Source: Shinella zoogloeoides
GTDB lineage: Bacteria; Pseudomonadota; Alphaproteobacteria; Rhizobiales; Rhizobiaceae
DNA: 64,000 bases
Reading direction: 5' to 3'
NCBI RefSeq assembly: GCF_033705735.1
Contig: NZ_CP131130.1
Location: 2,421,001-2,485,000 of the forward strand
Both the position numbers and the translations under genes were made by a program. Shown here piece after piece: positions 29,369 through 39,793 of the stretch. The stretch's first letter is position 1; each line of letters opens with the position of its first letter. Below the pieces are notes generated by a model. It was not told the origin of the DNA and did not search any database. It saw only the letters and a list, made by a program, of their open reading frames with translations.

Positions 29369-30808
29369 ATGAACATCCTTTCGGTGGCATCCGAAGTATT
29401 CCCGCTGATCAAGACGGGAGGCCTTGCCGACGTCGCCGGCGCGCTGCCGATCGCACTCGCCGGGCATGGCATGCACATGCGCACGCTGATGCCCGGCTAT
29501 CCCGCGGTCATGCAGCGGCTGGCGAAGACCGAGGTGGTGGCGACCTTCGAGGACCTCCTCGGCGAACCCGCCCGCATCCTCGCCGCGACGCACGAGGGCA
29601 TCGACATCCTCGTGCTCGACGCGCCGGGCTTCTTCGACCGGCAGGGCGGGCCCTATACGGATGCCACTGGCAAGGATTTCGTCGACAACTGGCGGCGCTT
29701 CGCCGCCCTTTCGCTTGCGGGCGCCGAGATCGCCCGGGGCCTCATTCCCGGCTGGCAACCGGATATCGTGCATGCCCATGACTGGCAGGCGGCGATGACG
29801 GCCGTCTACATGCGCTATACCGGCCTGCAGCACATCCCCACCGTCGTCACGGTGCACAATCTCGCCTTCCAGGGCCAGTTCGGCCCGGAGATCTTCGCCG
29901 GTCTCGACCTGCCGCCGGAAGCCTTCTCGGTCGAAGGGCTCGAATATTACGGCGATGTCGGCTTCCTGAAGGGCGGGCTGCGCACCGCCTGGTCGATCAC
30001 CACCGTCAGCCCCACCTATGCGCACGAGATCATGACGCCGGAATACGGCATGGGGCTCGAAGGCCTCATCAATGCGCGCGCCGGCGAGCTCGTCGGCATC
30101 GTCAACGGCATCGACACCGCCGTCTGGAACCCCGAGACTGATCCGCATATCGCCCGCTCCTTCGCCGCCGGCTCGCTGAAGAAGCGCGCGATGAACCGCA
30201 AGGCCCTCGTCGAGCGCTTCAACCTCATAGAAGACGACGGGCCGATCTTCTGCGTCGTCAGCCGCCTCACCTGGCAGAAGGGCATCGACATCATCGCCGA
30301 GGTGGCCGACTGGATCGTCGAGCGGGGCGGCAAGCTCGCCGTGCTCGGCGCGGGCGACCAGGGGCTGGAGGGCGCGCTGCTCGCCGCCGCCTCGCGCCAT
30401 CGCGGCCATGTCGGCATCGTCATCGGCTACAACGAGCCGCTGTCGCATCTCATGCAGGCCGGCAGCGACGCCATCCTCATCCCGTCGCGCTTCGAGCCCT
30501 GCGGCCTCACCCAGCTCTACGGCCTGCGCTACGGCTGCATCCCCATCGTCGCGCGCACCGGCGGCCTTGCCGATACGGTGATCGACGCCAACGAGGCCGC
30601 CCTTTCCGCCCGCGTCGCCACGGGCTTCCAGTTCACGCCGATCAATGCCGAGGGCCTGCGCCAGGCATTGCGCCGGGTCTTCAAGGCATGGCACGAACCG
30701 AAAGTCTGGGCGCGCATACAGAACCAGGGCATGAAGTCGGACGTTTCGTGGGAGAATAGCGCCGCGCGCTACGCCGACCTCTATTCCAGCCTCCTTTCGC
30801 GAGTATAG
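29369..30808 (+). CDS. glgA: Glycogen synthase (ADP-glucose)
   Basis: A 479-residue GT5 glycogen synthase that transfers glucose from ADP-glucose to the growing alpha-1,4 chain. The ADP-glucose-binding KTGGL motif is at residues 15-19 ([18 protein letters not shown]). The HAHDWQA block sits near 133-139 and the C-terminal Rossmann domain carries [16 protein letters not shown] with the catalytic Glu. The size equals Agrobacterium GlgA (about 480). It begins 7 bases after the glgC stop, within the operon. Confidence 0.97.
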   Translation: MNILSVASEVFPLIKTGGLADVAGALPIALAGHGMHMRTLMPGYPAVMQRLAKTEVVATFEDLLGEPARILAATHEGIDILVLDAPGFFDRQGGPYTDATGKDFVDNWRRFAALSLAGAEIARGLIPGWQPDIVHAHDWQAAMTAVYMRYTGLQHIPTVVTVHNLAFQGQFGPEIFAGLDLPPEAFSVEGLEYYGDVGFLKGGLRTAWSITTVSPTYAHEIMTPEYGMGLEGLINARAGELVGIVNGIDTAVWNPETDPHIARSFAAGSLKKRAMNRKALVERFNLIEDDGPIFCVVSRLTWQKGIDIIAEVADWIVERGGKLAVLGAGDQGLEGALLAAASRHRGHVGIVIGYNEPLSHLMQAGSDAILIPSRFEPCGLTQLYGLRYGCIPIVARTGGLADTVIDANEAALSARVATGFQFTPINAEGLRQALRRVFKAWHEPKVWARIQNQGMKSDVSWENSAARYADLYSSLLSRV

Positions 30809-32443
<1,635 letters not shown>

Positions 32444-32444
32444 G

Positions 32445-34418
32445 ATGACCTTCACCGCCCCCTCCTTTGCACCGGGCGCCACGCTCTCCGGGGACGGGGT
32501 GGAATTCGCGGTCTATTCGCGCGACGCCGCCCGCGTCGATCTCTGCCTGTTCGACAACGAGGGCGAGAAGGAACTCGCTCGCCTCGCCATGGGGCGGGGC
32601 GAGAACGGCTTCCACCGCGTCTTCGTCGAGGGCGCGACGGCCGGCACCCGCTACGGCTTTCGCGCCGACGGCGTCTATTCCCCCGACCACGGCCTCTGGT
32701 TCGATCCGGCGAAGCTGCTGGTCGATCCCTATGCCAGGGAACTCGACCGCCGCTTCGTGCATGACGGGCGGCTCGCCGTCTTCGGCGCGGAGACGGCGGA
32801 CATCGTGCCGAAGGCCATCGTCACCCGCGACCGCCCCGTCGCGGTGAAGCCCCCGCTCTTCCGCCCCGGTGGCTTCGTCTATGAAGTCGCCGTGCGCGCC
32901 TTCACCATGCTGCACCCGGACGTGCCGGAGACGATGCGCGGCACCGTCGGCGCGCTCGCCCATCCCGCTGTGCTCGCCCATTTGAAGCGCCTCGGCGTCG
33001 ATGCCGTGGAGCTGATGCCGATCACCGCCTGGATCGACGAGCGCCACCTGCCGCCGCTCGGCCTGTCCAACAGCTGGGGCTACAACCCCATCGCCCTGAT
33101 GGCGCTCGACCCGCGCCTCGTGCCGGGCGGCATGAAAGAGCTGGCCGACACGGTCGCGGCGCTGCGCGCCGAGGGGATCGGCACCATCCTCGACCTCGTC
33201 TTCAACCATTCCGGCGAGAGCGACCGCCACGGCGCGACGCTCTCCATGCGCGGGCTCGACAACCTCACCTATTACCGGCACGTGCCGGACCGGCCGGGTG
33301 AATTGATCAACGACACCGGCTGCGGCAACACGATCGCCGGCGAGCATCCCGTCGTGCGCCAGCTCGTGCTCGACAGCCTTGGCCATTTCGTCCGCCATGC
33401 GGGCGTGGACGGCTTCCGCTTCGACCTTGCCACCATCCTCGGCCGTGAGGCGGACGGCTTTTCCGCCCGTGCGGCGCTGCTCTCCGAAATCTGCGCAGAC
33501 CCGCTCCTGAAGGACCGCGTGCTGATCGCCGAGCCGTGGGACATCGGCCCCGGCGGCTATCAGCTCGGCAATTTCCCGGCACCGTTCCTCGAATGGAACG
33601 ACCGCTTCCGCGACGACGCCCGCCTGTTCTGGCGCGGCGACAGCCACAGGCTCGGCCCCTTCGTCACCGCCTTTGCCGGCTCGGCCGACATCTTCTCCCG
33701 CCACGGCGGCACCGAAACCCGCAGCGTCAACTTCCTCGCCGCCCATGACGGCTTCACGCTGGCCGACCTCGTCTCCCATGCGGTGAAACACAACGAGGCG
33801 AACGGCGAGGACAACCGCGACGGCCATAACGAGAACCATTCCTGGAACAACGGTGAGGAAGGCGCGACGACCGACGGCATGGTGCTCTCCGCAAGGCGAG
33901 CGGACGTGAAGGCCCTGCTCTCCAGCCTCTTCCTTTCCCGCGGCACGATCATGCTGACGGCGGGCGACGAGGGCGGGCGCAGCCAGGACGGCAACAACAA
34001 CGCCTATTGCCAGGACAACGCCATCACCTGGATGCACTGGGACCGGCTGGACGACGGCCTGATCGAGCATGCCGCCATGCTCTCGGCGATCCGCAAGCGC
34101 TTCCCCGCGCTCGGCGACACGGCCTTCCTCACCGGCGAGGGCGACGTCGAATGGCTGACGCTGGCCGGCGCGCCGATGACCGTCGCGGACTGGGAAGCTC
34201 CCTTCGCCGGTACGCTCCTCGTTCTCCTCAAAACGCCCGACCGCCAGCAGAAGCGCACCGTCCGCCTCGCGATCGCCATCAACCGCACGCATGGCGAACA
34301 GGCGCTCGCCCTGCCGCCGCCGGAAGGGCGGGACTGGGTGAGCCTGCTTGCCGCCAACCAGCCGCCGACCGGCTCGCTCCCTGCGCGCATGGTGGAGATT
34401 TTTGTCGAAAACTATTGA
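32445..34418 (+). CDS. glgX: Glycogen debranching enzyme
   Basis: A 657-residue GH13 debranching enzyme of the GlgX type (657 in E. coli). It cuts the alpha-1,6 stubs left by glycogen phosphorylase. It has an N-terminal CBM48-like region (LSGDGVEFAVYSRDAARVDLCLFD), the barrel with nucleophile in GVDGFRFDLATILGRE, acid/base in LIAEPWDIG and third carboxylate in AAHDGFTLADLVSH, plus the GlgX-like NNNAYCQDN block. One base separates it from pgm (TAAGATG). With glgP at the start and glgX at the end, both catabolic enzymes bracket the anabolic ones. Confidence 0.96.
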   Translation: MTFTAPSFAPGATLSGDGVEFAVYSRDAARVDLCLFDNEGEKELARLAMGRGENGFHRVFVEGATAGTRYGFRADGVYSPDHGLWFDPAKLLVDPYARELDRRFVHDGRLAVFGAETADIVPKAIVTRDRPVAVKPPLFRPGGFVYEVAVRAFTMLHPDVPETMRGTVGALAHPAVLAHLKRLGVDAVELMPITAWIDERHLPPLGLSNSWGYNPIALMALDPRLVPGGMKELADTVAALRAEGIGTILDLVFNHSGESDRHGATLSMRGLDNLTYYRHVPDRPGELINDTGCGNTIAGEHPVVRQLVLDSLGHFVRHAGVDGFRFDLATILGREADGFSARAALLSEICADPLLKDRVLIAEPWDIGPGGYQLGNFPAPFLEWNDRFRDDARLFWRGDSHRLGPFVTAFAGSADIFSRHGGTETRSVNFLAAHDGFTLADLVSHAVKHNEANGEDNRDGHNENHSWNNGEEGATTDGMVLSARRADVKALLSSLFLSRGTIMLTAGDEGGRSQDGNNNAYCQDNAITWMHWDRLDDGLIEHAAMLSAIRKRFPALGDTAFLTGEGDVEWLTLAGAPMTVADWEAPFAGTLLVLLKTPDRQQKRTVRLAIAINRTHGEQALALPPPEGRDWVSLLAANQPPTGSLPARMVEIFVENY

Positions 34419-34448
34419 AATTCATTGCCCTGACAAACCGCGTCTCTA

Positions 34449-34498
34449 AGAGCATTCCCAGCAAAAGTGCGAAGCGGCTTTGCGTTCGGACATGCTCT
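34449..34498. repeat. RIME-like intergenic repeat, copy B
   Basis: An imperfect palindrome with AGAGCAT/ATGCTCT ends and the core GCAAAAGTGCGAAGCGGCTT, closely similar to the core of copy A. It lies directly after glgX and just before the MaoC gene. Confidence 0.78.
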
Positions 34499-34530
34499 GG
34501 AAAAGACCCTATCGATCGATGGAAGACCGG

Positions 34531-35019
34531 ATGCCTGCCAATATTCATTTGAAAGATGTCGCCGCCCTCGTCGGAACGGAGCTGGGCGTATCCCGCTGGT
34601 TCACCGTCGACCAGACCATGATCGACCGCTTCGCCGATGCGACGGAAGACCACCAGTTCATCCACACCGATCCCGAGCGCGCGGCGGCCGAAACGCCCTT
34701 CGGCGGCACCATCGCCCATGGTTTCCTCACCCTGTCGCTGCTTTCGGCGATGAACTTCGACTGCGTGCCGCGCATCATCGAGCAGACGATGGGCATCAAC
34801 TACGGCTTCGAAAAGGTCCGCTTCATGACGCCGGTGAAGAGCGGCGCGCGCGTGCGCGGCCGCTTCGTGCTCGACGAGGCCCGCTTCCGCGGCGCGGGCA
34901 TGGTGACGATCCGCTACAATGTCTCGGTCGAGATCGAGGACGAGCGCAAGCCGGCGCTGACGGCCGATTGGATCACCATCATCCAGTTCGATCCGAAGGA
35001 CCGGCCGGAGGATGTGTGA
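34531..35019 (+). CDS. MaoC/PhaJ-like hotdog-fold dehydratase
   Basis: A 162-residue hotdog-fold protein of the MaoC/NodN group, whose members hydrate or dehydrate (R)-3-hydroxyacyl-CoA. The hydratase-2-type motif is intact: DATEDHQFIHTDPERAAAETPFGGTIAHGFLTLSL, with catalytic Asp and His. The overall form (VGTELGVSRWFTVDQTMIDRFADAT) is that of small NodN/PhaJ proteins. The ATG at 34531 is preferred over earlier in-frame ATGs because those run into the RIME-like repeat. Its stop overlaps the GTG start of the next gene. The CoA substrate is unknown. Confidence 0.85.
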   Translation: MPANIHLKDVAALVGTELGVSRWFTVDQTMIDRFADATEDHQFIHTDPERAAAETPFGGTIAHGFLTLSLLSAMNFDCVPRIIEQTMGINYGFEKVRFMTPVKSGARVRGRFVLDEARFRGAGMVTIRYNVSVEIEDERKPALTADWITIIQFDPKDRPEDV

Positions 35020-35540
35020 AGGTCCGCCCCGCCAGACAGGAAGACACGGCGGCGCTGGCCGCCTGTGACTTCTCCTTTCTCGTCACGCGGGAAGCCATGC
35101 CGCCCTTCGAAGACGAGTGGCTCGCCCATGCCCGCCCCGTCGAGCCCTACCCCAAGAGCTACGGCTTTGATGCGGCCGAGCTTGCTTCCTGCCTGGAAGA
35201 CGAGGACAAGGCGCTGTTCGTCGTTATCGGAGACGAAACGCCGGTCGGTTACATCGCGCTTTCAACGGGCTGGAACAATCTCGCCTTCATCGACGATCTC
35301 GCCGTCGATGCCGAATGGCGCGGCACGGGAGCGGCCCAGCGCCTGATGCAGCAGGCAATCCAGTGGACGCGGGAAAAGGGCCTGCCCGGCCTGCGGCTCG
35401 AAACCCAGACGAACAATGTCGCGGCCTGCCGCTTCTACCTGCGCCAGGGCTTCGTGCTCGGCGGCCACGACCGGCGCCTGTACGAAGGGCTGTCCCCCGG
35501 CACGCGGGAGACAGCCCTGTTCTTCTATCGTTTTCTCTGA
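35016..35540 (+). CDS. GNAT-family N-acetyltransferase
   Basis: A 174-residue GNAT protein. The acetyl-CoA-binding motif A is present in modified form (IDDLAVDAEWRGTGAAQRLMQQAI, about 90-115), followed by motif B (GLRLETQTNNVAACRFYLRQGFVLGG). Many GNATs have R/Q-G-x-G-x-G/A; here it is RGTGAAQ. Translation starts at a GTG overlapping the MaoC stop as GTGA, a classical coupling arrangement, so the two are translated from one mRNA. The family includes streptothricin and other antibiotic acetyltransferases, but no substrate can be assigned. Confidence 0.82.
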   Translation: MKVRPARQEDTAALAACDFSFLVTREAMPPFEDEWLAHARPVEPYPKSYGFDAAELASCLEDEDKALFVVIGDETPVGYIALSTGWNNLAFIDDLAVDAEWRGTGAAQRLMQQAIQWTREKGLPGLRLETQTNNVAACRFYLRQGFVLGGHDRRLYEGLSPGTRETALFFYRFL

Positions 35541-35544
35541 AGGA

Positions 35545-36093
35545 TCAGAGCCCGGCGTCCTCGGCGCCTTCCGCCAGCAGGCCGAAGGCATAGGGCGAGA
35601 ACGAGCGCCAGCACTCGACGCGATAATCCTCCTCGCCCGAGCGGAACAGCACGATCTCGATCTTGCCGAGCACCGTGCGCGCCGCCGCGCCGACCGGGAA
35701 GACCGCATTGCCGATGTCGAGCGGGCAGCCGCTGGCGACCGCGCCGGCTGCATCCGGGCCGGAGACGAGGACCGCCGTATTGCGGTGGGAGACGTCCGTT
35801 GCGGAATGCAGCGCGGAAACGCCCGAGGCGATGCCCATGAGGTCCGCGCCGTTCTCGTCGATCAGCAACCATTCGTCCGGGCCGAGCCAGAGCGCGTGGC
35901 GACCGTTCGCCGAGGCCGAGCCCTTCGGACGCGTCGGCAGCTGCAGGCCGAAGGCCGCCGAAAGCGCGTCGAGCGCATCGGCGCCGGCACGCAGCGACAG
36001 GCGGGTTGCGGGCGCGGCGGGCGTGACGTGCGCGCCGGCGGAGCCGCCATGGCGGCCGGCAAGCGGCGCCTTGCGAAGAGCTTGATCAGCCAT
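35545..36093 (-). CDS. soxG: Sarcosine oxidase gamma subunit
   Basis: A 182-residue SoxG, the small subunit of heterotetrameric sarcosine oxidase, structurally related to the GcvT C-terminal fold. Typical blocks are LWLGPDEWLLIDENG, TDVSHRNTAVLVSGPDA and GCPLDIGNAVFPVGAAARTVLGKIEIVLFR. It overlaps the end of soxA by 8 bases. SoxG is the last gene of the operon. It converges with the GNAT gene, the two stop codons being 4 bases apart. Confidence 0.92.
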   Translation of the reverse strand: MADQALRKAPLAGRHGGSAGAHVTPAAPATRLSLRAGADALDALSAAFGLQLPTRPKGSASANGRHALWLGPDEWLLIDENGADLMGIASGVSALHSATDVSHRNTAVLVSGPDAAGAVASGCPLDIGNAVFPVGAAARTVLGKIEIVLFRSGEEDYRVECWRSFSPYAFGLLAEGAEDAGL

Positions 36094-39079
36094 TGAGGCG
36101 TCCTCCTTCCTTGTCGATAAACACCATGTCGCTGACCTCGACCGCAATGGTGCGGTCCGGCATCGGCACGTAGAGCGTCTGTCCCATGCGGGCCTGACCG
36201 CCGGCAACGAGCGCCATGGCGATCGATCGGCCGCAATTCTCCGACCAGTAGGACGACGTGACATGGCCGAGCATGGTCATCGGCTTCGGCTGGTTCGGAT
36301 CGGCGACGATCTGCGCGCCCTCCTCCAGCACCACGCCGGGATCCTTCGTCAGAAGGCCGACGAGCTGCTTGCGGCCCTCCTTGACGAGATCCGGCCGCTT
36401 GAGGCCACGGATACCCACGAAGTCCGCCTTCTTCTTGGAGACGGCCCAGCTGAGGCTGGCATCGTGCGGCGTGACCGTGCCGTCCGTGTCCTGCCCGACG
36501 ATGATATAGCCCTTCTCGGCGCGCAGGACATGCATCGTCTCCGTGCCGTAGGCGCAGGCGCCGAGCGGTTCGGCCCGTGCCCAGATGGCTTCCCATACGG
36601 CCTGGCCATAATCGGCGGGAACGTTGACTTCATAGCCCGCCTCGCCCGTGAAGGACATGCGGAACAGCCGGGTCGGCACGCCGCAGATCTTGCCTTCGCG
36701 CACGCTCATATGCGGGAAGGCCTCGTTGGAGATGTCGATACCCTCGACCAGCGGCTCGAGGATTTCGCGCGCCTTCGGACCCTGCACGGCAATGACGGCC
36801 CACTGTTCGGTGGTCGAGGTCAGCCAGACCTTGAGATGCGGGAATTCCGTCTGGAGATAGTCTTCCATGTGATGCATGACGCGCGGCGCGCCGCCCGTCG
36901 TGGTCGTGACATGGAAGCGATCCTCCGCCAGACGCCCGACGACGCCGTCGTCATAGACGAAGCCGTCCTCGCGCAGCATGATGCCGTAGCGGCAACGGCC
37001 GGGCTTCAGCGTATCCCAGGCGTTGGTGTACATGAGGTTCATGAAGGTCCCGGCATCCGGGCCGACGACCTCGATCTTGCCGAGCGTCGAGGCATCGAAC
37101 AGGCCGGCGGCATTACGCACCGTGCGGCACTCGCGGTTGACCGCGTCGTGCATGGTCTCGCCGGAGCGCGGATAGTACCAGGCGCGCTTCCAGTTGCCGA
37201 CATCCTCGAAGACCGCGCCATGCGCTTCCTCCCAGGCATGGATCGGCGTCTTGCGCGCCGGGTCGAACAGCTCGCCGCGCGAATGGCTGATCAGCGCGCC
37301 GAAGGTGACGGGCGTATAGGGCGCGCGGAAGGTCGTGAGACCGATCTTCGGGATCTCGCGGTTCAGCACTTCGGAGGCGATGGCGAGGCCATGGATGTTG
37401 GAAAGCTTGCCCTGGTCCGTCGCCATGCCGTTGGTGGTGAAGCGCTTGATATGCTCGATGGAGTGCATGCCCTCGCGCACGGCAAGGCGGATATCCTTGG
37501 CGCAGACGTCGTTCTGGAAGTCGACGAAGGCCTTGACCGTCGTGTCGACGCCGGCGCCTTCGCCGGCACCGGCCATGCCGCCGGTCCATTCGAAGGCGTT
37601 CTCGCCGGAAAGCTCGACCTTGCCGCCGCCCTCGTTGCCGGTGGCGCGGGCCATCAGCTCGCCGGCCGCCAGCGATTCTTCGATCGTCGCCTGCAGGCCG
37701 TCCGTGCCGTTGCACGAGCCGACCGAAAGGCAATCCTGAGCATAGGTGCCCGGCAGGAAGCGGCTGGTAGCCGCGTCATAGGCGACCTTGCCGCGCGACT
37801 GCGAGAAGAGATGGACGGAAGGCGTCCAGCCCGCCGACATCAGCAGCGCATCGACCGGGATCGACCGCGCCGAGCCGCCGCCGTTGCGGGCGACCGACAT
37901 GGAGGAGACGCGCAGCTTGCCCTTGGTGTCGACCACCGAGTGACCGGCCAGCACCTCGATGCCGAGCTTGCGGGCTTCAGCCAGAACCGCTTCGCCGGGC
38001 TTCTCGCGGTTGTCCACGATGGCGGCGACGGTGACGCCAGCGCGCTTCAGGTCGAAGGCGGCCTCATAGGCAGAATCGTTCGCCGTGTAGACGCCGACCT
38101 TGCGGCCGACGGCCACGCCGAAATGGTTGAGATAGGTGCGCGCCGCCGAAGCGAGCATGATGCCCGGCCGGTCGTTGTTGGCGAACACCATATGGCGCTC
38201 GATGGAGCCGGTGGCGATGATGACGCGCTTGGCGCGCACCTGCCACAGCCGCTCGCGCGGCAGCTTCCGGTCGGGGCGCGCGAGATGATCCGTCACGCGC
38301 TCCACAAGGCCGACGAAATTGTGGTTGTAGTAGCCGAAGGCCGTCGTGCGGGTGAGAACGGTGACGTTCTCCATCGCCTTGAGCTTCGCGGCCGCCGTCT
38401 GCGCCCACTCATAGCCGTTCTGGCCGTCGATCTTCACCGACAGGTCGTAGTGCAGCGCACCGCCGACTTCCGGCTGCTCGTCGACGATGATGACGCGCGC
38501 GCCCGCTTCAGCGGCGGCAAGCGCGGCCGAAAGGCCGGCGACACCAGCACCGGCGACCAGCACGTCGCAATAGGCATAGCGGTTGGCGTAGTGATCCGGG
38601 TCCTCTTCTGTCGGGGCGACGCCGAGGCCGGCGGCCTTGCGGATGAAGGGCTCGTAGAGCTTTTCCCAGGCCGCCTTCGGCCACATGAAGGTCTTGTAGT
38701 AGAAGCCGGCCGCGAAGAACGGCGACATCAGGTTGTTGACGCCGCCGATATCGAAGGCGAGCGAGGGCCAGCGGTTCTGCGACGACACCTTCATGCCGTC
38801 GAAGACCTCCTGCACCGGCGCGCGCACGTTCGGCTGGCGTCGGGCGGCGTCGCGCGACACGTCGATCAGCGCGTTCGGCTCTTCGGGACCGGCCGAAAGG
38901 ATGCCGCGCGGGCGATGGTACTTGAACGAGCGGCCGACGAGGTGAACGCCGTTGGCGAGCAGCGCGGAGGCGACGGTATCGCCCTCGAGCGCGTCGAACG
39001 TCTTTCCGTCGAAGGTGAAACGCGCCGTCTTGGCGGGCGTCAGGCGGCCCTGACCGGCAATGCGATTAGCACCGCTCAT
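36086..39079 (-). CDS. soxA: Sarcosine oxidase alpha subunit
   Basis: A 997-residue protein, the normal size for SoxA. An N-terminal Fer2-like domain (about 15-105, HLVGRSFKYHRPRGIL) is followed by an NAD-binding Rossmann domain (VLVAGAGVAGLSAALAAAEAGARV, about 173-196) and the dehydrogenase domain. A GcvT-like folate-binding half starts near residue 600 and contains FDASTLGKIEVVGPDA. The enzyme oxidises sarcosine to glycine with O2 and passes the one-carbon unit to tetrahydrofolate, making 5,10-methylene-THF and H2O2. It overlaps soxD by 4 bases and soxG by 8. Confidence 0.96.
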   Translation of the reverse strand: MSGANRIAGQGRLTPAKTARFTFDGKTFDALEGDTVASALLANGVHLVGRSFKYHRPRGILSAGPEEPNALIDVSRDAARRQPNVRAPVQEVFDGMKVSSQNRWPSLAFDIGGVNNLMSPFFAAGFYYKTFMWPKAAWEKLYEPFIRKAAGLGVAPTEEDPDHYANRYAYCDVLVAGAGVAGLSAALAAAEAGARVIIVDEQPEVGGALHYDLSVKIDGQNGYEWAQTAAAKLKAMENVTVLTRTTAFGYYNHNFVGLVERVTDHLARPDRKLPRERLWQVRAKRVIIATGSIERHMVFANNDRPGIMLASAARTYLNHFGVAVGRKVGVYTANDSAYEAAFDLKRAGVTVAAIVDNREKPGEAVLAEARKLGIEVLAGHSVVDTKGKLRVSSMSVARNGGGSARSIPVDALLMSAGWTPSVHLFSQSRGKVAYDAATSRFLPGTYAQDCLSVGSCNGTDGLQATIEESLAAGELMARATGNEGGGKVELSGENAFEWTGGMAGAGEGAGVDTTVKAFVDFQNDVCAKDIRLAVREGMHSIEHIKRFTTNGMATDQGKLSNIHGLAIASEVLNREIPKIGLTTFRAPYTPVTFGALISHSRGELFDPARKTPIHAWEEAHGAVFEDVGNWKRAWYYPRSGETMHDAVNRECRTVRNAAGLFDASTLGKIEVVGPDAGTFMNLMYTNAWDTLKPGRCRYGIMLREDGFVYDDGVVGRLAEDRFHVTTTTGGAPRVMHHMEDYLQTEFPHLKVWLTSTTEQWAVIAVQGPKAREILEPLVEGIDISNEAFPHMSVREGKICGVPTRLFRMSFTGEAGYEVNVPADYGQAVWEAIWARAEPLGACAYGTETMHVLRAEKGYIIVGQDTDGTVTPHDASLSWAVSKKKADFVGIRGLKRPDLVKEGRKQLVGLLTKDPGVVLEEGAQIVADPNQPKPMTMLGHVTSSYWSENCGRSIAMALVAGGQARMGQTLYVPMPDRTIAVEVSDMVFIDKEGGRLNG

Positions 39080-39420
39080 TTCGCGGTTCCTTCCGTGGCT
39101 TCATAGGTTTCGACGGTTTTCTCGGTGGCGGGCGAAACGCCCGGAATGACGGGCTTCGGCTCGCCGGCCTTGTAGCTCATGTAGAACTTGTCGCTGACGG
39201 TATCGCGCGCCGCATTGAAGAAGCGGCCGCAGCCATGGATATGGCGCCAACGCTCGAAGATCAGGCCCTTCGGATTGTCGCGCAGGAAGAAGTAATCCTC
39301 GAACGCCTCGTCGGAGATGTCGGCGATATCGGTCGGCCGGGCGATATGCGCATCGCCGCCGTGGCGGAATTCGAGCTCGGAGCGCTCTTCCTCGCAATAG
39401 GGGCAGTAGATCAGCAACAT
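39076..39420 (-). CDS. soxD: Sarcosine oxidase delta subunit
   Basis: A 114-residue SoxD. It starts MLLIYCPYCEEERSELEF with the zinc-binding CPYC, followed by RHGGDAHIARP and RWRHIHGCGRFFNAARDTVSD with further ligand-type residues. The delta subunit binds zinc and stabilises the complex. Most SoxD proteins are about 90-115 residues; this one has a slightly extended Thr/Glu-rich C terminus. It overlaps soxA by ATGA. An extra gene separates it from soxB. Confidence 0.93.
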   Translation of the reverse strand: MLLIYCPYCEEERSELEFRHGGDAHIARPTDIADISDEAFEDYFFLRDNPKGLIFERWRHIHGCGRFFNAARDTVSDKFYMSYKAGEPKPVIPGVSPATEKTVETYEATEGTAK

Positions 39421-39423
39421 GGT

Positions 39424-39783
39424 TCAACTCTTCTCGTCAGGCTCGATGTAGAGGCCAAAGGCTTTTATATTTCGGTGCATCACGCGCTCGCGCTTTCGGC
39501 GCCAGCCTTGTGACAAGTAACCACCAGCTTCCTTCTCCGGCTCAGCGGCATAGTCGTCTCGATATCCGGCCGTGTCGTGCATCGGATGTTTCAGGATGAG
39601 CGTTCCAACCCAAGGCATGACTCCTCCGAAAACAAGCGAGAGGAATGCCACAAACGGGAAAACTCCAACCAAAACCTCCGCTATCTCAGAGCCGGTGTGC
39701 TGGTGCAGTTGCCCAGCAGCCAGGGCGAGAAGGACCGCACCAGCGCCTCCGAGAAAAAAAAGCTTGTTGGCCTTTCTGGTCAT
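39424..39783 (-). CDS. Unknown membrane protein inserted between soxB and soxD
   Basis: A 119-residue protein with two likely membrane segments (LFFLGGAGAVLLALAAGQL, about 8-26, and VLVGVFPFVAFLSLVFGGVMPWVG, about 37-60). A charged tail contains repeated basic stretches (GWRRKRERVMHRN) and ends LYIEPDEKS. I do not recognise a family. It lies 10 bases after soxB and 3 bases before soxD on the same strand, where soxB and soxD are normally adjacent. Its base composition is lower in G+C: the 60 bases from 39661 contain 33 G+C, against 44 in the 60 bases from 36541 in soxA. This suggests a gene gained within the operon. Confidence 0.65.
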   Translation of the reverse strand: MTRKANKLFFLGGAGAVLLALAAGQLHQHTGSEIAEVLVGVFPFVAFLSLVFGGVMPWVGTLILKHPMHDTAGYRDDYAAEPEKEAGGYLSQGWRRKRERVMHRNIKAFGLYIEPDEKS

Positions 39784-39793
39784 TGGATTCCGC

